From SZAS-103 sp038316385 (GTDB lineage: Bacteria; Pseudomonadota; Gammaproteobacteria; Xanthomonadales; Xanthomonadaceae), in the NCBI GenBank assembly GCA_038316385.1, contig JBBQAN010000007.1, positions 1 to 64,000 on the forward strand: a DNA stretch of 64,000 nucleotides, given 5' to 3'. The translations under genes were made by a program, and so were the position numbers. This document shows, piece after piece, positions 43,920-54,023 of this stretch (position 1 is the stretch's first letter; the number at the start of each line of letters is the position of its first letter). The notes under the pieces are model-generated. The model searched no databases and was not told where the DNA came from. It was given only the letters and a program-made list of their open reading frames with translations.

Positions 43920-45223
43920 GTGCGCTGGAACTCGCCAAGGGGCCGTTCTCGACGGGAATCGGCGAACTCGGCTCCGAGATCCGTAATTACACGATGAATT
44001 TCGGCCCGCAGCATCCGGCCGCGCACGGCGTGCTGCGTTTGATTCTTGAGATGGACGGCGAAACCGTGATCCGCGCCGATCCGCACATCGGCCTGCTGCA
44101 TCGCGGCACCGAGAAACTTGCCGAGTCGAAGCCATATAACCAGTCGATCGGCTACATGGATCGGCTGGATTACGTGTCGATGATGTGCAACGAGCACGCC
44201 TACGTGCTCGCGATCGAACGGTTGATGGGTATCGAAGCGCCGGAACGCGCGCAATGGATTCGCACGTTGTTCGATGAGATCACGCGCATTCTCAATCATC
44301 TGATGTGGATCGGTTCGAGTGCGCTGGATCTCGGCGCGATGGCGGTGTTCCTGTACGCGTTCCGCGAACGCGAGGAATTAATGGATTGCTACGAGGCGGT
44401 GTCGGGCGCGCGCATGCACGCGACCTATTATCGCCCCGGTGGCGTGTTCCGCGACTTGCCGGACAAGATGCCGCAATACCGCGAATCGCCATGGCATAAA
44501 GGCAAATTACTCAAGAAATTCAATTCCTGGCGCGAAGGTTCTCTGCTGGATTTCCTTGAAGGATTTGCCAGCGATTTCCCGACCAAGATCGACGAATACG
44601 AAACCTTGCTCACCGACAACCGCATCTGGAAGCAGCGCACCGTCGGCATCGGCGTGATTCCACCAGAAATGGCGCTGGCATGGGGCATGTCCGGCCCGAT
44701 GCTGCGCGGCTCTGGCGTGGAATGGGATCTGCGCAAGAAGCAGCCGTATGCGAAATATGCGGAAGTCGATTTCGATATTCCGATCGGCGTCACGGGTGAT
44801 TGCTACGATCGCTATCTCGTGCGCGTTCAGGAGATGCGTCAGTCCAATCGCATCATCCAGCAGTGCGTGCGTTGGCTGAAGGCGAATCCAGGCCCGGTGA
44901 TGTTGAAGAATTACAAGGTCGCGCCGCCATCCCGCGAGGAGATGAAGGACGACATGGAAGCGTTGATCCACCATTTCAAACTCTTCACCGAGGGCTATTG
45001 CGTGCCCGCAGGCGAGGTCTATGCCGCGATCGAGGCACCGAAAGGCGAGTTCGGTTGCTACATGATTTCCGACGGCGCGAACAAGCCGTTCCGCGTGCAC
45101 CTGCGCGCGCCGGGTTTCGCACATCTGTCGTCGATTGACGAAGCCGTGCGCGGCCACATGTTGTCCGACGTGGTGGCGATGATTGGTACCTACGACATCG
45201 TGTTTGGCGAGATCGATCGATGA
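43916..45223 (+). CDS. nuoD: NADH-quinone oxidoreductase subunit D
   Basis: The protein has 435 residues and starts with GTG, overlapping the nuoC stop. The 49-kDa-type subunit forms the quinone-binding cavity with NuoB. NFGPQHPAAHGVLR, PHIGLLHRGTEKL, YMDRLDYVSMMCNEHAY and the C-terminal DVVAMIGTYDIVFGEIDR are all intact. About 15 extra N-terminal residues precede the conserved part. Confidence 0.95.
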   Translation: MSALELAKGPFSTGIGELGSEIRNYTMNFGPQHPAAHGVLRLILEMDGETVIRADPHIGLLHRGTEKLAESKPYNQSIGYMDRLDYVSMMCNEHAYVLAIERLMGIEAPERAQWIRTLFDEITRILNHLMWIGSSALDLGAMAVFLYAFREREELMDCYEAVSGARMHATYYRPGGVFRDLPDKMPQYRESPWHKGKLLKKFNSWREGSLLDFLEGFASDFPTKIDEYETLLTDNRIWKQRTVGIGVIPPEMALAWGMSGPMLRGSGVEWDLRKKQPYAKYAEVDFDIPIGVTGDCYDRYLVRVQEMRQSNRIIQQCVRWLKANPGPVMLKNYKVAPPSREEMKDDMEALIHHFKLFTEGYCVPAGEVYAAIEAPKGEFGCYMISDGANKPFRVHLRAPGFAHLSSIDEAVRGHMLSDVVAMIGTYDIVFGEIDR

Positions 45224-45269
45224 TGGTTCGACAGACTCGCCATGAGCGGCGTGCAGCGGAGTCGATCGC

Positions 45270-45860
45270 ATGAAGGCGACCGGCAACTTCGAAGCTGTGC
45301 GCGATATCGATCCGATGATCGCACTGAGCGCTGCGGTGCGCGCGCACATCGACGCCTGGATTGCAAAATTTCCACCCGACCGCAAGCGTTCGGCGGTGAT
45401 CCAGGGTCTATTCGCGGCGCAGCAGGAAAACGGCGGCTTCCTGACCGATGCGTTGATCGCTGCGGTCGCGAAGTATCTTTCGATACCGCCGGTCTGGGCA
45501 TACGAGGTGGCGACGTTCTACTCGATGTTCGAGCTCGCGCCGGTTGGTCGCAACAATGTCGCGATCTGCACCAACATCAGTTGCTGGCTCAATGGCGCCG
45601 AAGACATCGTGCGCTATTGCGAGAAGAAACTCGGTTGCAAGCTTGGCGAATCCAGCATGGATGGTCGTGTCTATCTCAAGCGCGAAGAAGAATGTCTTGC
45701 TGCATGCGCGGGTGCGCCGATGATGGTAGTCAACGGCCATTACCACGAGAAACTCACACACGCATCGATTGACGCGATCCTCGACGGACTCACCCTCGAT
45801 GGCCCGGCGCACAGTAGCGCATCGCATTCGCAAGACATGCTTGCGACGGACGGACACTAA
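45270..45860 (+). CDS. nuoE: NADH-quinone oxidoreductase subunit E
   Basis: This 196-residue thioredoxin-like subunit binds one 2Fe-2S cluster. Ligands are Cys100 and Cys105 (CTNISC) and Cys142 and Cys146 (ECLAACAGAP). The stop TAA overlaps the nuoF start (TAATG). A polar C-terminal tail of about 25 residues follows the fold. Confidence 0.95.
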   Translation: MKATGNFEAVRDIDPMIALSAAVRAHIDAWIAKFPPDRKRSAVIQGLFAAQQENGGFLTDALIAAVAKYLSIPPVWAYEVATFYSMFELAPVGRNNVAICTNISCWLNGAEDIVRYCEKKLGCKLGESSMDGRVYLKREEECLAACAGAPMMVVNGHYHEKLTHASIDAILDGLTLDGPAHSSASHSQDMLATDGH

Positions 45861-47173
45861 TGGCAATCGGTCCCGAGCCGCAGGAACACAACGTCTGTTT
45901 CAACACGCTGCATTTCGCGCAGCCGTGGTCGTATGACAGCTATCAGAAGTCAGGCGGCTATGTCGCGTGGAACAAGATCCTGCGCGAGAAAATTCCGCCC
46001 GAGCAGATCATCGACACGGTCAAGCAATCCGGCCTGCGCGGCCGTGGCGGCGCTGGTTTCCCGACCGGGCTCAAGTGGAGTTTCATGCCGAAAGGGCCGG
46101 GCGCGCAGAAATACATCCTCTGCAATTCCGATGAATCCGAGCCTGGCACCTGCAAGGATCGCGACATCCTGCGCTTCAATCCGCATGCGGTGATCGAGGG
46201 CATGGCGATCGCGTGTTACGCGACGGGCTCGACCGTCGGCTACAACTACTTGCGCGGCGAGTTTCATCACGAACCGTACGAGCGTCTGGAGCAGGCGCTG
46301 TTCGAGGCTTATGCGAATGGCTGGCTCGGCAAGGACATTCAGGGTTCCGGCATTGACATCGATTTACACACAGCGCTCGGCGCGGGCGCGTACATCTGCG
46401 GCGAAGAAACCGCGCTGATGGAATCGCTGGAAGGCAAGAAAGGCCAGCCGCGCTTCAAGCCGCCGTTTCCCGCAAACTTTGGCCTGTTCGGCAGACCGAC
46501 CACGATCAACAATACGGAGACGTTCGCGTCGGTGCCTGCGATCATTCGCAATGGCGCGCCGTGGTTCCTCAATCTCGGCAAACCGAACAACGGTGGTCCG
46601 AAAATCTTCTCGGTGTCCGGTCATGTCGCGAAGCCCGGCAATTACGAGGTTCGCCTTGGAACGTCGTTCGCCGACTTGCTGGAAATGGCCGGCGGCGTGC
46701 GCCAAGGCCACAAGCTCAAAGCGGTGATCCCGGGCGGTTCGTCGATGCCGGTATTGCCGGGCGAAACGATGATGCAACTCACCATGGATTACGACGCGCT
46801 GCAGAAGGCGGGTTCAGGCCTCGGCTCCGGCGCGGTGATCGTGATGGACGAGACGACCTGCATGGTGCGCGCTTGCCAGCGTATCGCGCGCTTCTATTAC
46901 GCCGAATCCTGTGGCCAGTGCACACCGTGCCGCGAAGGCACCGGCTGGATGTATCGCATGCTCACGCGCATCGTCGAAGGCAAGGCAACGATGGACGATC
47001 TCGCGATGCTCAAGGCGTCGGCGGGCCAGATCGAAGGCCATACGATCTGCGCATTCGGCGAAGCTGCCGCCTGGCCCGTGCAGGGTTTCCTGCGCCACTA
47101 CTGGCACGAATTCGAATACTTCATCTTGAACGGCCGCTCGATTATCGATGAGAAGATCGGAGTCGCCGCATGA
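45860..47173 (+). CDS. nuoF: NADH-quinone oxidoreductase subunit F
   Basis: This 437-residue flavoprotein oxidises NADH with FMN and holds a 4Fe-4S cluster. GLRGRGGAGFPTGLKWSFM and GAGAYICGEETALMESLEG form the NADH/FMN site. ESCGQCTPCREGTGWM, with a later Cys in GHTICAFGEAAAWPV, binds the cluster. It overlaps nuoG by 4 bases. Confidence 0.96.
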   Translation: MAIGPEPQEHNVCFNTLHFAQPWSYDSYQKSGGYVAWNKILREKIPPEQIIDTVKQSGLRGRGGAGFPTGLKWSFMPKGPGAQKYILCNSDESEPGTCKDRDILRFNPHAVIEGMAIACYATGSTVGYNYLRGEFHHEPYERLEQALFEAYANGWLGKDIQGSGIDIDLHTALGAGAYICGEETALMESLEGKKGQPRFKPPFPANFGLFGRPTTINNTETFASVPAIIRNGAPWFLNLGKPNNGGPKIFSVSGHVAKPGNYEVRLGTSFADLLEMAGGVRQGHKLKAVIPGGSSMPVLPGETMMQLTMDYDALQKAGSGLGSGAVIVMDETTCMVRACQRIARFYYAESCGQCTPCREGTGWMYRMLTRIVEGKATMDDLAMLKASAGQIEGHTICAFGEAAAWPVQGFLRHYWHEFEYFILNGRSIIDEKIGVAA

Positions 47174-49479
47174 GCGCACAGCCAACCGCGCCGACCGGAC
47201 TCGCGCCTGCGCCCGAAGGCCAGGTCAACGTCGAGATCGATGGCGTCGCAATGCACGCGCCGAAAGGCTCGATGATCATCCATGCCGCCGACAAGGCCGG
47301 CATCGCGATCCCGCGCTTCTGCTACCACGACAAGCTGCCGATCGCGGCGAACTGCCGCATGTGCCTGGTCGAAGTCGAGAAGATGCCCAAGCCTGCGCCG
47401 GCGTGCGCCACGCCAGTCATGGAAGGTATGAAGGTGCAGACGCGCACCAAGCGCGCGATGGATGCGCAGCGCAACGTGATGGAGTTTCTGCTGATCAACC
47501 ACCCGCTCGATTGCCCGATCTGCGATCAGGGCGGCGAGTGCGAATTGCAGGATGTCGCGCTCGGCTACGGACGCTCGGTGAGCCGTTTCCAGGAACGCAA
47601 GCGCGTGGTCGCCGACGAAGATCTCGGTCCGCTGGTCGCGACCGACATGACCCGCTGCATCCAGTGCACGCGCTGCGTGCGCTTCACTGCGGAAATCGCC
47701 GATACCTACGAACTCGGCGGCATGAATCGCGGCGAGCATCTGGAAATCGGCACCTACGATGGCAAGCCGCTGACGACGGAGTTGTCCGGCAATGTTATTG
47801 ACGTGTGTCCGGTCGGCGCGCTGACCAACAAGGTGTTCCGTTTCCGCGCGCGTCCCTGGGAACTGATTGCGCGCGAATCGATCGGCTATCACGATGCGCT
47901 TGGCTCAAACCTGTTTTTGCACCTGCGCCGCGGCGATGTGTTGCGCACCGTGCCACGCGACAACGAAGCCATCAACGAATGCTGGCTGTCGGATCGCGAC
48001 CGCTATTCGCATCAAGGCCTGGCCGCTGCCGATCGCGCCACGCGGCCGATGATCAAAGACGACCTGAAGGATGACAACGACTCCGCCAATGGCGGCTGGC
48101 GCGAATGCGGCTGGGACGAAGCGCTGGAGCGCGCCGTTGAAATCCTGACGCAACATCGCGGCGATGCGCTGGGCGTGCTCGTGCATCCGTCCACGTCGAA
48201 TGAAGAAGGCGCGTTGCTCGCGCGCCTCGCATCCGGGCTTGGAACCGGCAACATCGACCATCGTCTTCGCCACCTTGATTTCGCCGATGCGCCGGTCGCG
48301 GAAGTATTTGGCATGCCGGTTGCCGACATCGAGAACGCCGACGCCATCGTGTTGATCGGCTGCAATCCACGCAGCGAAATGCCGTTGCTGGCGCAGCGCA
48401 TCCGCAAGGCGGTCAAGCGTGGCGCCAAGGTGTATGCGATCAATCCGGTCGATTTCGATTTTCTGCACGAAACCATCGGCAAACGCATCGTGCGCCCTTC
48501 GCAACTCGCGGCGGCGGTGCAGGGCATTGCCGATGGCGACGACGAACTCGCCGACATGCTCGAAGAAGCAAAGAACGTGGTCGTGATCCTGGGCGAAATC
48601 GCCGAGACCCATCCGCAGGCTTCGCGCATCCGCGCAGCCGCACGCGGTCTTGCAACTGCATACGACGCAAAACTCAATCGTCTCCCGCAAGGTGCGAACG
48701 CAATCGGTCTTGCCCGTGTCGGCGTGCTGCCGAACAAGCGCGACGCAAACGCGGTGCTCGCAGACCAGCGCACCGCGTATGTAATTTACGGCATTGAGCC
48801 TGGACTTGATTTTGCCGCGGCGACTCAGGCGCACAAGGCGCTCGGCGCTGCAAAAGTCGTGGCCTTCAGTCATTTCGCCTGCGAATCCACGCGCGCCGTG
48901 GCCGATGTAATCCTGCCGATCGGCCTGTTGCCGGAAATCGAGGCGACCCTGGTTAATGTCGATGGCGTCGCGCAGACAACCGCTGGCGGCGGCAAGTTGC
49001 CTGCGGAAGCGCGCCCGGGCTGGCGCGTACTGCGTGCGCTTGGCGGGGCGATGAGTTTGCCGGGTTTCGAATTCGTGGACTTGCCCGAAGTGCGCGCGGG
49101 CATCGTCATGAATGATGTTGCGTGCGGTGATGGCGTCGTGGCGATGACGAATGCGAACGAGTCGGGATTCGAGCGCATCAACAGCACTCCGATCTATCGC
49201 GTCGATTCTGTTTTGCGTCGTTCGCCGGCTTTGCAGGCGCATCCGCTGACACGTGCCGCGTTCGTGATGATGAATCCGGATGACGCGGATGCTGGCGGCA
49301 TCGCGCAGGGCGCGATGGCGAGAGTTTCCGATGCGAATGGCACTGCGACCTTGCCAGTGGAGATTTCCGCACGCGTTGCGAAAGGCGCGGTGTGGATCGA
49401 ATCCTGCCATGTCGCCACGGCGCCGCTCGCGATGGAAGGTCTGCTCAATGTGGTCATCGCAGCCGGGGCGCGAGAATGA
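47170..49479 (+). CDS. nuoG: NADH-quinone oxidoreductase subunit G
   Basis: This 769-residue subunit contains the N-terminal ferredoxin domain (IPRFCYHDKLPIAANCRMCL), the His-containing NADH-G 4Fe-4S segment (HPLDCPICDQGGECELQD), a second ferredoxin-like site (CIQCTRCVRF) and a molybdopterin-oxidoreductase-like domain from about residue 215 that lacks a cofactor in this family. It channels electrons through the peripheral arm. The stop overlaps the nuoH start. Confidence 0.95.
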   Translation: MSAQPTAPTGLAPAPEGQVNVEIDGVAMHAPKGSMIIHAADKAGIAIPRFCYHDKLPIAANCRMCLVEVEKMPKPAPACATPVMEGMKVQTRTKRAMDAQRNVMEFLLINHPLDCPICDQGGECELQDVALGYGRSVSRFQERKRVVADEDLGPLVATDMTRCIQCTRCVRFTAEIADTYELGGMNRGEHLEIGTYDGKPLTTELSGNVIDVCPVGALTNKVFRFRARPWELIARESIGYHDALGSNLFLHLRRGDVLRTVPRDNEAINECWLSDRDRYSHQGLAAADRATRPMIKDDLKDDNDSANGGWRECGWDEALERAVEILTQHRGDALGVLVHPSTSNEEGALLARLASGLGTGNIDHRLRHLDFADAPVAEVFGMPVADIENADAIVLIGCNPRSEMPLLAQRIRKAVKRGAKVYAINPVDFDFLHETIGKRIVRPSQLAAAVQGIADGDDELADMLEEAKNVVVILGEIAETHPQASRIRAAARGLATAYDAKLNRLPQGANAIGLARVGVLPNKRDANAVLADQRTAYVIYGIEPGLDFAAATQAHKALGAAKVVAFSHFACESTRAVADVILPIGLLPEIEATLVNVDGVAQTTAGGGKLPAEARPGWRVLRALGGAMSLPGFEFVDLPEVRAGIVMNDVACGDGVVAMTNANESGFERINSTPIYRVDSVLRRSPALQAHPLTRAAFVMMNPDDADAGGIAQGAMARVSDANGTATLPVEISARVAKGAVWIESCHVATAPLAMEGLLNVVIAAGARE

Positions 49480-50537
49480 CCTTGTTCGATCCCGTCCGCG
49501 ACATGTTCCTGCACTTCGGCATGATCGGCTTGCTGGTATGGACGTTGATCAAGATCCTCGCGATCTGCCTGCCGGTGATCGTCGCGGTCGCGTTCTACGT
49601 ATTGTGGGAACGCAAGCTGATCGGCTGGATGCACGTACGTCATGGGCCGAGTTACGTCGGCCTCGGCGGCCTGCTGCAATCGTTTGCCGACGTGTTCAAG
49701 ATGCTGTTCAAGGAATCGATCCTGCCGACGAATGCACAGCCGTTCCTGTTTCGGCTTGCGCCTGTGCTTGCACTTGCGCCCGCGCTGGCGGCTTGGGCGG
49801 TGGTGCCGTTCGCTGATGGCGTGGTGTTGTCGAATGCGAACGCCGGCTTGTTGTACCTGCTCGCGATGACTTCGATGGGTGTGTACGGCATCATCCTCGC
49901 CGGCTGGGCATCGAACTCGAAATACGCCTTCCTGGGCGCGATGCGTTCGGCGGCGCAAATGGTGAGCTACGAGATCGCGATGGGCTTCGCGCTGGTTGGC
50001 GTGCTACTCGCCGCTGGCAGTTTGAACCTCACCGACATCGTGCATGCGCAGAGCGGCGCGCTCGGTGCAGGCAACTGGTTCATCTGGCCGCTGTTCCCGT
50101 TGTTCCTGATCTATTTTATCTCCGGGGTTGCAGAAACCAACCGCGCGCCATTCGACGTGGCCGAGGGCGAATCGGAAATCGTCGCCGGCTTCCACGTTGA
50201 ATACTCCGGTTCCGCGTTCGCGATCTTCTTCCTCGCCGAATACGCGAACATGATCCTGGTCAGCTTCCTGGTGCCGATCCTGTTCATGGGCGGCTGGTTG
50301 TCGCCGTTCCCGACGAGCGTGCCGGTGCTAGGCGCGCCGGGCATCTGGTGGCTGCTTGCCAAGGTGTTCTTCTTCGCCAGCGCCTTCATCTGGTTCCGTG
50401 CCAGCTTCCCCCGTTACCGCTACGACCAGATCATGCGGCTGGGCTGGAAGGTGTTCATTCCGATCAGCATCGTGTGGATTTTCGTGGTCGCGCTGCTTGC
50501 GTATTACCACGTCATTGGCGGAGGCCAGGTCGCATGA
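49476..50537 (+). CDS. nuoH: NADH-quinone oxidoreductase subunit H
   Basis: This 353-residue membrane subunit connects the quinone cavity to the proton-pumping arm and has about eight membrane helices. The conserved WERKLIGWMHVRHGPSYVG, AETNRAPFDVAEGESEIVAG and RASFPRYRYDQIMRLGWK are present. The ATG overlaps the nuoG stop. Confidence 0.95.
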   Translation: MTLFDPVRDMFLHFGMIGLLVWTLIKILAICLPVIVAVAFYVLWERKLIGWMHVRHGPSYVGLGGLLQSFADVFKMLFKESILPTNAQPFLFRLAPVLALAPALAAWAVVPFADGVVLSNANAGLLYLLAMTSMGVYGIILAGWASNSKYAFLGAMRSAAQMVSYEIAMGFALVGVLLAAGSLNLTDIVHAQSGALGAGNWFIWPLFPLFLIYFISGVAETNRAPFDVAEGESEIVAGFHVEYSGSAFAIFFLAEYANMILVSFLVPILFMGGWLSPFPTSVPVLGAPGIWWLLAKVFFFASAFIWFRASFPRYRYDQIMRLGWKVFIPISIVWIFVVALLAYYHVIGGGQVA

Positions 50538-51022
50538 GCCGCGTCGTCGCCTATCTCAAGAGTCTGCTACTGATCGAATTGCTGGCCGGTCTGTGGCTGA
50601 CCCTGAAGTATCTGTTCAAGCCGAAGTTCACGATGATCTATCCGATGGAGAAGATCCCGCAATCGCCGCGCTTTCGCGGCCTGCATGCGTTGCGCCGCTA
50701 TCCCAATGGCGAAGAGCGTTGCATCGCTTGCAAGCTGTGCGAAGCGGTGTGTCCAGCGCTGGCGATTACCATCGATTCCGAGCCGCGCGACGACGGCAGC
50801 CGCCGCACCACGCGCTACGACATCGACCTGTTCAAGTGCATCTATTGCGGGTTTTGCGAGGAAAGCTGCCCGGTGGATTCGATCGTCGAAACCCACATCC
50901 TCGAATACCACTTCGAGCATCGCGGCGAGAACATCGTGACCAAACCGCAATTGCTCGCGATCGGCGATCGTTTCGAGAAGGAAATCGCCGAACGTCGTGC
51001 TGCCGATGCGGCGTACAGGTGA
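50534..51022 (+). CDS. nuoI: NADH-quinone oxidoreductase subunit I
   Basis: This 162-residue ferredoxin-type subunit carries two 4Fe-4S clusters, with ligands in CIACKLCEAVCP and CIYCGFCEESCPVD. The FRGLHALRRYPNGEERC lead-in is typical of proteobacterial NuoI. The ATG overlaps the nuoH stop. Confidence 0.96.
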   Translation: MSRVVAYLKSLLLIELLAGLWLTLKYLFKPKFTMIYPMEKIPQSPRFRGLHALRRYPNGEERCIACKLCEAVCPALAITIDSEPRDDGSRRTTRYDIDLFKCIYCGFCEESCPVDSIVETHILEYHFEHRGENIVTKPQLLAIGDRFEKEIAERRAADAAYR

Positions 51023-51024
51023 GC

Positions 51025-51669
51025 ATGATGAATTTCCCGGCCATCGCCTTCTATGTGTTCGCCATCGCGACCGTGCTTTCAGCGCTGTCGGTGATCAGCG
51101 TCAAGAACTCGGTGCACGCCGCGTTGTTCTTGGTGCTCAGCTTTTTCAGCACGGCCTGCTTGTGGATTCTGTTGCAGGCCGAGTTCCTCGGGCTGGTGTT
51201 GGTGCTGGTCTATGTTGGTGCAGTGATGGTGTTGTTCCTGTTCGTGGTGATGATGCTCGACATCAACACCGAACCGTTGCGCGAGGGGTTCGCGCGCTAT
51301 CTGCCGGTCGCACTGCTGGTTGCGCTGACCATGGCCGCCGAGATGGTGCTGCTGATCGGCGCGCGTCCGTACGCGCAAACCGCTACGCCCGATCCTGCGC
51401 AAGCCGCGCACATGAGTAACACCGCATGGTTGTCGCAGGCACTGTTCTCGGACTACACGCTGCCGTTCGAGATCGCTGCGCTGATCCTGACCGTGGCAGT
51501 CGTCGCCGCGATCCTGCTGACCTTGCGTCGCCGCGAAGGTGCGAAGCACCAGAAACCGGCTTTGCAGGTGCGCGTCAAGGCGGCCGACCGCATGCGCCTG
51601 GTCAAGATGGAATCGTCGCAACCGGCAGCCATGCCGCAGCCCGAAGTCGCGCCGGAGAAGTCCCCATGA
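51025..51669 (+). CDS. nuoJ: NADH-quinone oxidoreductase subunit J
   Basis: This 214-residue membrane subunit has five membrane helices, with the signature VLVLVYVGAVMVLFLFVVMM. A GTG at 51019, overlapping the nuoI stop, is an alternative start two codons upstream. The C-terminal 40 residues after the last helix are polar. Confidence 0.94.
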   Translation: MMNFPAIAFYVFAIATVLSALSVISVKNSVHAALFLVLSFFSTACLWILLQAEFLGLVLVLVYVGAVMVLFLFVVMMLDINTEPLREGFARYLPVALLVALTMAAEMVLLIGARPYAQTATPDPAQAAHMSNTAWLSQALFSDYTLPFEIAALILTVAVVAAILLTLRRREGAKHQKPALQVRVKAADRMRLVKMESSQPAAMPQPEVAPEKSP

Positions 51670-51974
51670 CGATCACGCTCGGCCATTACCTCACGCTTGG
51701 TGCACTGCTGTTCGCGATCGGTGTCGCCGGCATCTTCATCAACCGCAAGAACATCATCATCCTGCTGATGTCGATCGAACTGATGCTGCTGGCCGTGAAC
51801 ATCAATTTCGTCGCGTTCTCGCGCTATCTCGGTGATCCGGCCGGGCAGGTGTTCGTGTTCTTCATCCTGACCGTGGCTGCAGCGGAATCGGCGATTGGGC
51901 TGGCGATCCTGGTGACGCTGTTCCGCACTCACCGCGATATCAATGTCGCCAAGATCGACGACCTGAAAGGTTGA
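51666..51974 (+). CDS. nuoK: NADH-quinone oxidoreductase subunit K
   Basis: This 102-residue subunit has three membrane helices. The conserved glutamates lie in MSIELMLLAVNINF and AAAESAIGLAILV. The ATG overlaps the nuoJ stop by 4 bases. Confidence 0.96.
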   Translation: MTITLGHYLTLGALLFAIGVAGIFINRKNIIILLMSIELMLLAVNINFVAFSRYLGDPAGQVFVFFILTVAAAESAIGLAILVTLFRTHRDINVAKIDDLKG

Positions 51975-51977
51975 TCC

Positions 51978-54002
51978 GTGATCTCGCAGACCACACTCCT
52001 GATCATCGCGCTCACGCCGCTACTCGGCGCGATCATCGCTGGCCTGTTCGGCCGCGTAGTCGGCCGAGCCGGCGCGCACACCGTCACCATCCTCGGTGTC
52101 GCGGTAAGTTGCGGGCTTTCGATGCAGGTGCTGTGGCAATTGCTGCATGGGGCGCCGGTGTTCAATGCCGATATCTATACGTTTTTCGAAATCGGTAAAT
52201 ATTCAGCGCACATCGGTTTCCTGATCGACAACCTCACCGCGATGATGCTGGTGGTGGTGACATTCGTGTCGCTGCTCGTGCACATCTATTCGATCGGTTA
52301 CATGGTCGAGGACGACGGCTACCAACGTTTCTTCAGCTACATCTCGCTGTTCACCTTCGCGATGCTGATGCTGGTGATGAGCAACAACTTCCTGCAATTG
52401 TTCTTCGGCTGGGAAGCGGTCGGTCTGGTGTCCTACCTGCTGATCGGTTTCTGGTTCACCCGACCGACCGCGATCTTCGCGAGCCTCAAGGCGTTTCTGG
52501 TCAATCGCGTCGGTGATTTCGGCTTTCTGCTCGGTATCGCCGGCGTGCTCGCGTGGTGCGGATCGCTGGACTATGCGGCGGTGTTCGCGCAGACGCCAGC
52601 AATTGCGCATCTGAACGTTTCGATCTTCGCCGGCCATCCGTGGTCGGTGCCAACGGTGATCTGTATCTGCCTGTTCGTCGGCGCGATGGGCAAGTCGGCG
52701 CAGGTGCCGCTGCATGTGTGGTTGCCGGATTCGATGGAAGGCCCGACCCCGATCTCGGCACTGATCCACGCCGCAACGATGGTCACTGCAGGCATTTTCA
52801 TGGTGGCGCGGATGTCGCCGCTGTTTGAGCTGTCGCAGACGGCGCTGAACTTTGTGTTGTTCATCGGCGCGACCACCGCATTCTTCACCGGCTTGATCGG
52901 CATCGTGCAGAACGATATCAAGCGCGTGATCGCATATTCGACGCTGTCGCAACTCGGCTACATGACGGTCGCGCTCGGTGCTTCGGCATATTCGGTCGCG
53001 GTGTATCACCTGATGACGCATGCGTTCTTCAAGGCTTTGCTCTTTCTCGCCGCCGGCAGCGTCATCATCGGCATGCACCACGAGCAGGACATGCGCCGCA
53101 TGGGCGGCCTGCGCAAATACATGCCGGTCACATACATCACGATGTTGATTGGCACGCTGGCGTTGTGCGGCATGCCGTTTTTCTCGGGTTTCTACTCGAA
53201 GGACAGCATCATTGATGCGGCGAAAATCAACGCGCAACACGGCGGCGGCTGGGTGCAGCAGTACGCGCACTGGGCTGTGTTGCTTGGCGTATTCGTGACC
53301 AGCTTCTACAGTTTCCGCCTGCTGTACATGACCTTTCATGGCGAGGAACGTTTCCGTCATCCGCCGCCGCACGACGATCACCACGATGCGCATGACGATC
53401 ATGGCTATCACGGCCCTGTCGAGCCGCATGAATCTCCACTCGTGGTCACGATTCCGCTGATCCTGCTCGCGATTCCGTCGTTGCTGATCGGCTGGTTCAC
53501 TGTCGGGCCGATGTTGTTCGGGCATTTTTTCGATGGCGCGATCATGATTGATGCGATCAAGCACCCGGCGGTCGGCGCGCTGGCCGAAGAGTTTCATGGC
53601 GCCACCGCGATGGCGTTGCACGGTTTGGCGCAACCGCCGTTCTGGCTCGCATTCGCCGGCTTCGGTCTGGCGACGTACATCTATCTGCTGCATCCGACGC
53701 TCGCGCCGAAACTCAAACAGCGGTTCGCGCTGCCGGCGCGCATCCTCGAAGACAAATACGGGTTCGACAAACTCTGGATCGACGGTTTTGCCGGCGGCGG
53801 ATTGAAACTCGGAAAACTGTTCTGGCGGGTCGGCGACGTCGGCATCATCGACGGCATCGCGGTGGACGGCACCTCGCATTTCATCGGTCGCAGTGCCGCC
53901 GTCTTGCGCAAATTGCAGTCGGGATATCTCTATCACTATGCGTTCGCGATGATCCTGGGCCTGATCGCGCTGCTCGGCGTGCTGCTGCGCTGGCCGGCCT
54001 GA
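51978..54002 (+). CDS. nuoL: NADH-quinone oxidoreductase subunit L
   Basis: This 674-residue antiporter-like proton-pumping subunit starts at GTG 51978. Key stretches are FFGWEAVGLVSYLLIGFW, SAQVPLHVWLPDSMEGPTP, LIHAATMVTAGIFM and the conserved Lys in NDIKRVIAYSTLSQLGYM. A His/Asp-rich loop (HPPPHDDHHDAHDDHG, about 458-475) is notable. The C-terminus includes the lateral helix region. Confidence 0.95.
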   Translation: MISQTTLLIIALTPLLGAIIAGLFGRVVGRAGAHTVTILGVAVSCGLSMQVLWQLLHGAPVFNADIYTFFEIGKYSAHIGFLIDNLTAMMLVVVTFVSLLVHIYSIGYMVEDDGYQRFFSYISLFTFAMLMLVMSNNFLQLFFGWEAVGLVSYLLIGFWFTRPTAIFASLKAFLVNRVGDFGFLLGIAGVLAWCGSLDYAAVFAQTPAIAHLNVSIFAGHPWSVPTVICICLFVGAMGKSAQVPLHVWLPDSMEGPTPISALIHAATMVTAGIFMVARMSPLFELSQTALNFVLFIGATTAFFTGLIGIVQNDIKRVIAYSTLSQLGYMTVALGASAYSVAVYHLMTHAFFKALLFLAAGSVIIGMHHEQDMRRMGGLRKYMPVTYITMLIGTLALCGMPFFSGFYSKDSIIDAAKINAQHGGGWVQQYAHWAVLLGVFVTSFYSFRLLYMTFHGEERFRHPPPHDDHHDAHDDHGYHGPVEPHESPLVVTIPLILLAIPSLLIGWFTVGPMLFGHFFDGAIMIDAIKHPAVGALAEEFHGATAMALHGLAQPPFWLAFAGFGLATYIYLLHPTLAPKLKQRFALPARILEDKYGFDKLWIDGFAGGGLKLGKLFWRVGDVGIIDGIAVDGTSHFIGRSAAVLRKLQSGYLYHYAFAMILGLIALLGVLLRWPA

Positions 54003-54023
54003 ACCGAGGATCGATGAGACTTC

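Noticed and set aside
47905..49410. Long open frame (501 codons) antisense to nuoG
   Set aside because: It mirrors the codon pattern of a high-GC gene; nuoG on the other strand has full family motifs and the antisense product has none.
52203..53936. Long open frame (577 codons) antisense to nuoL
   Set aside because: The product is Arg/His/Gln-rich without any domain, typical of antisense to a membrane protein gene.
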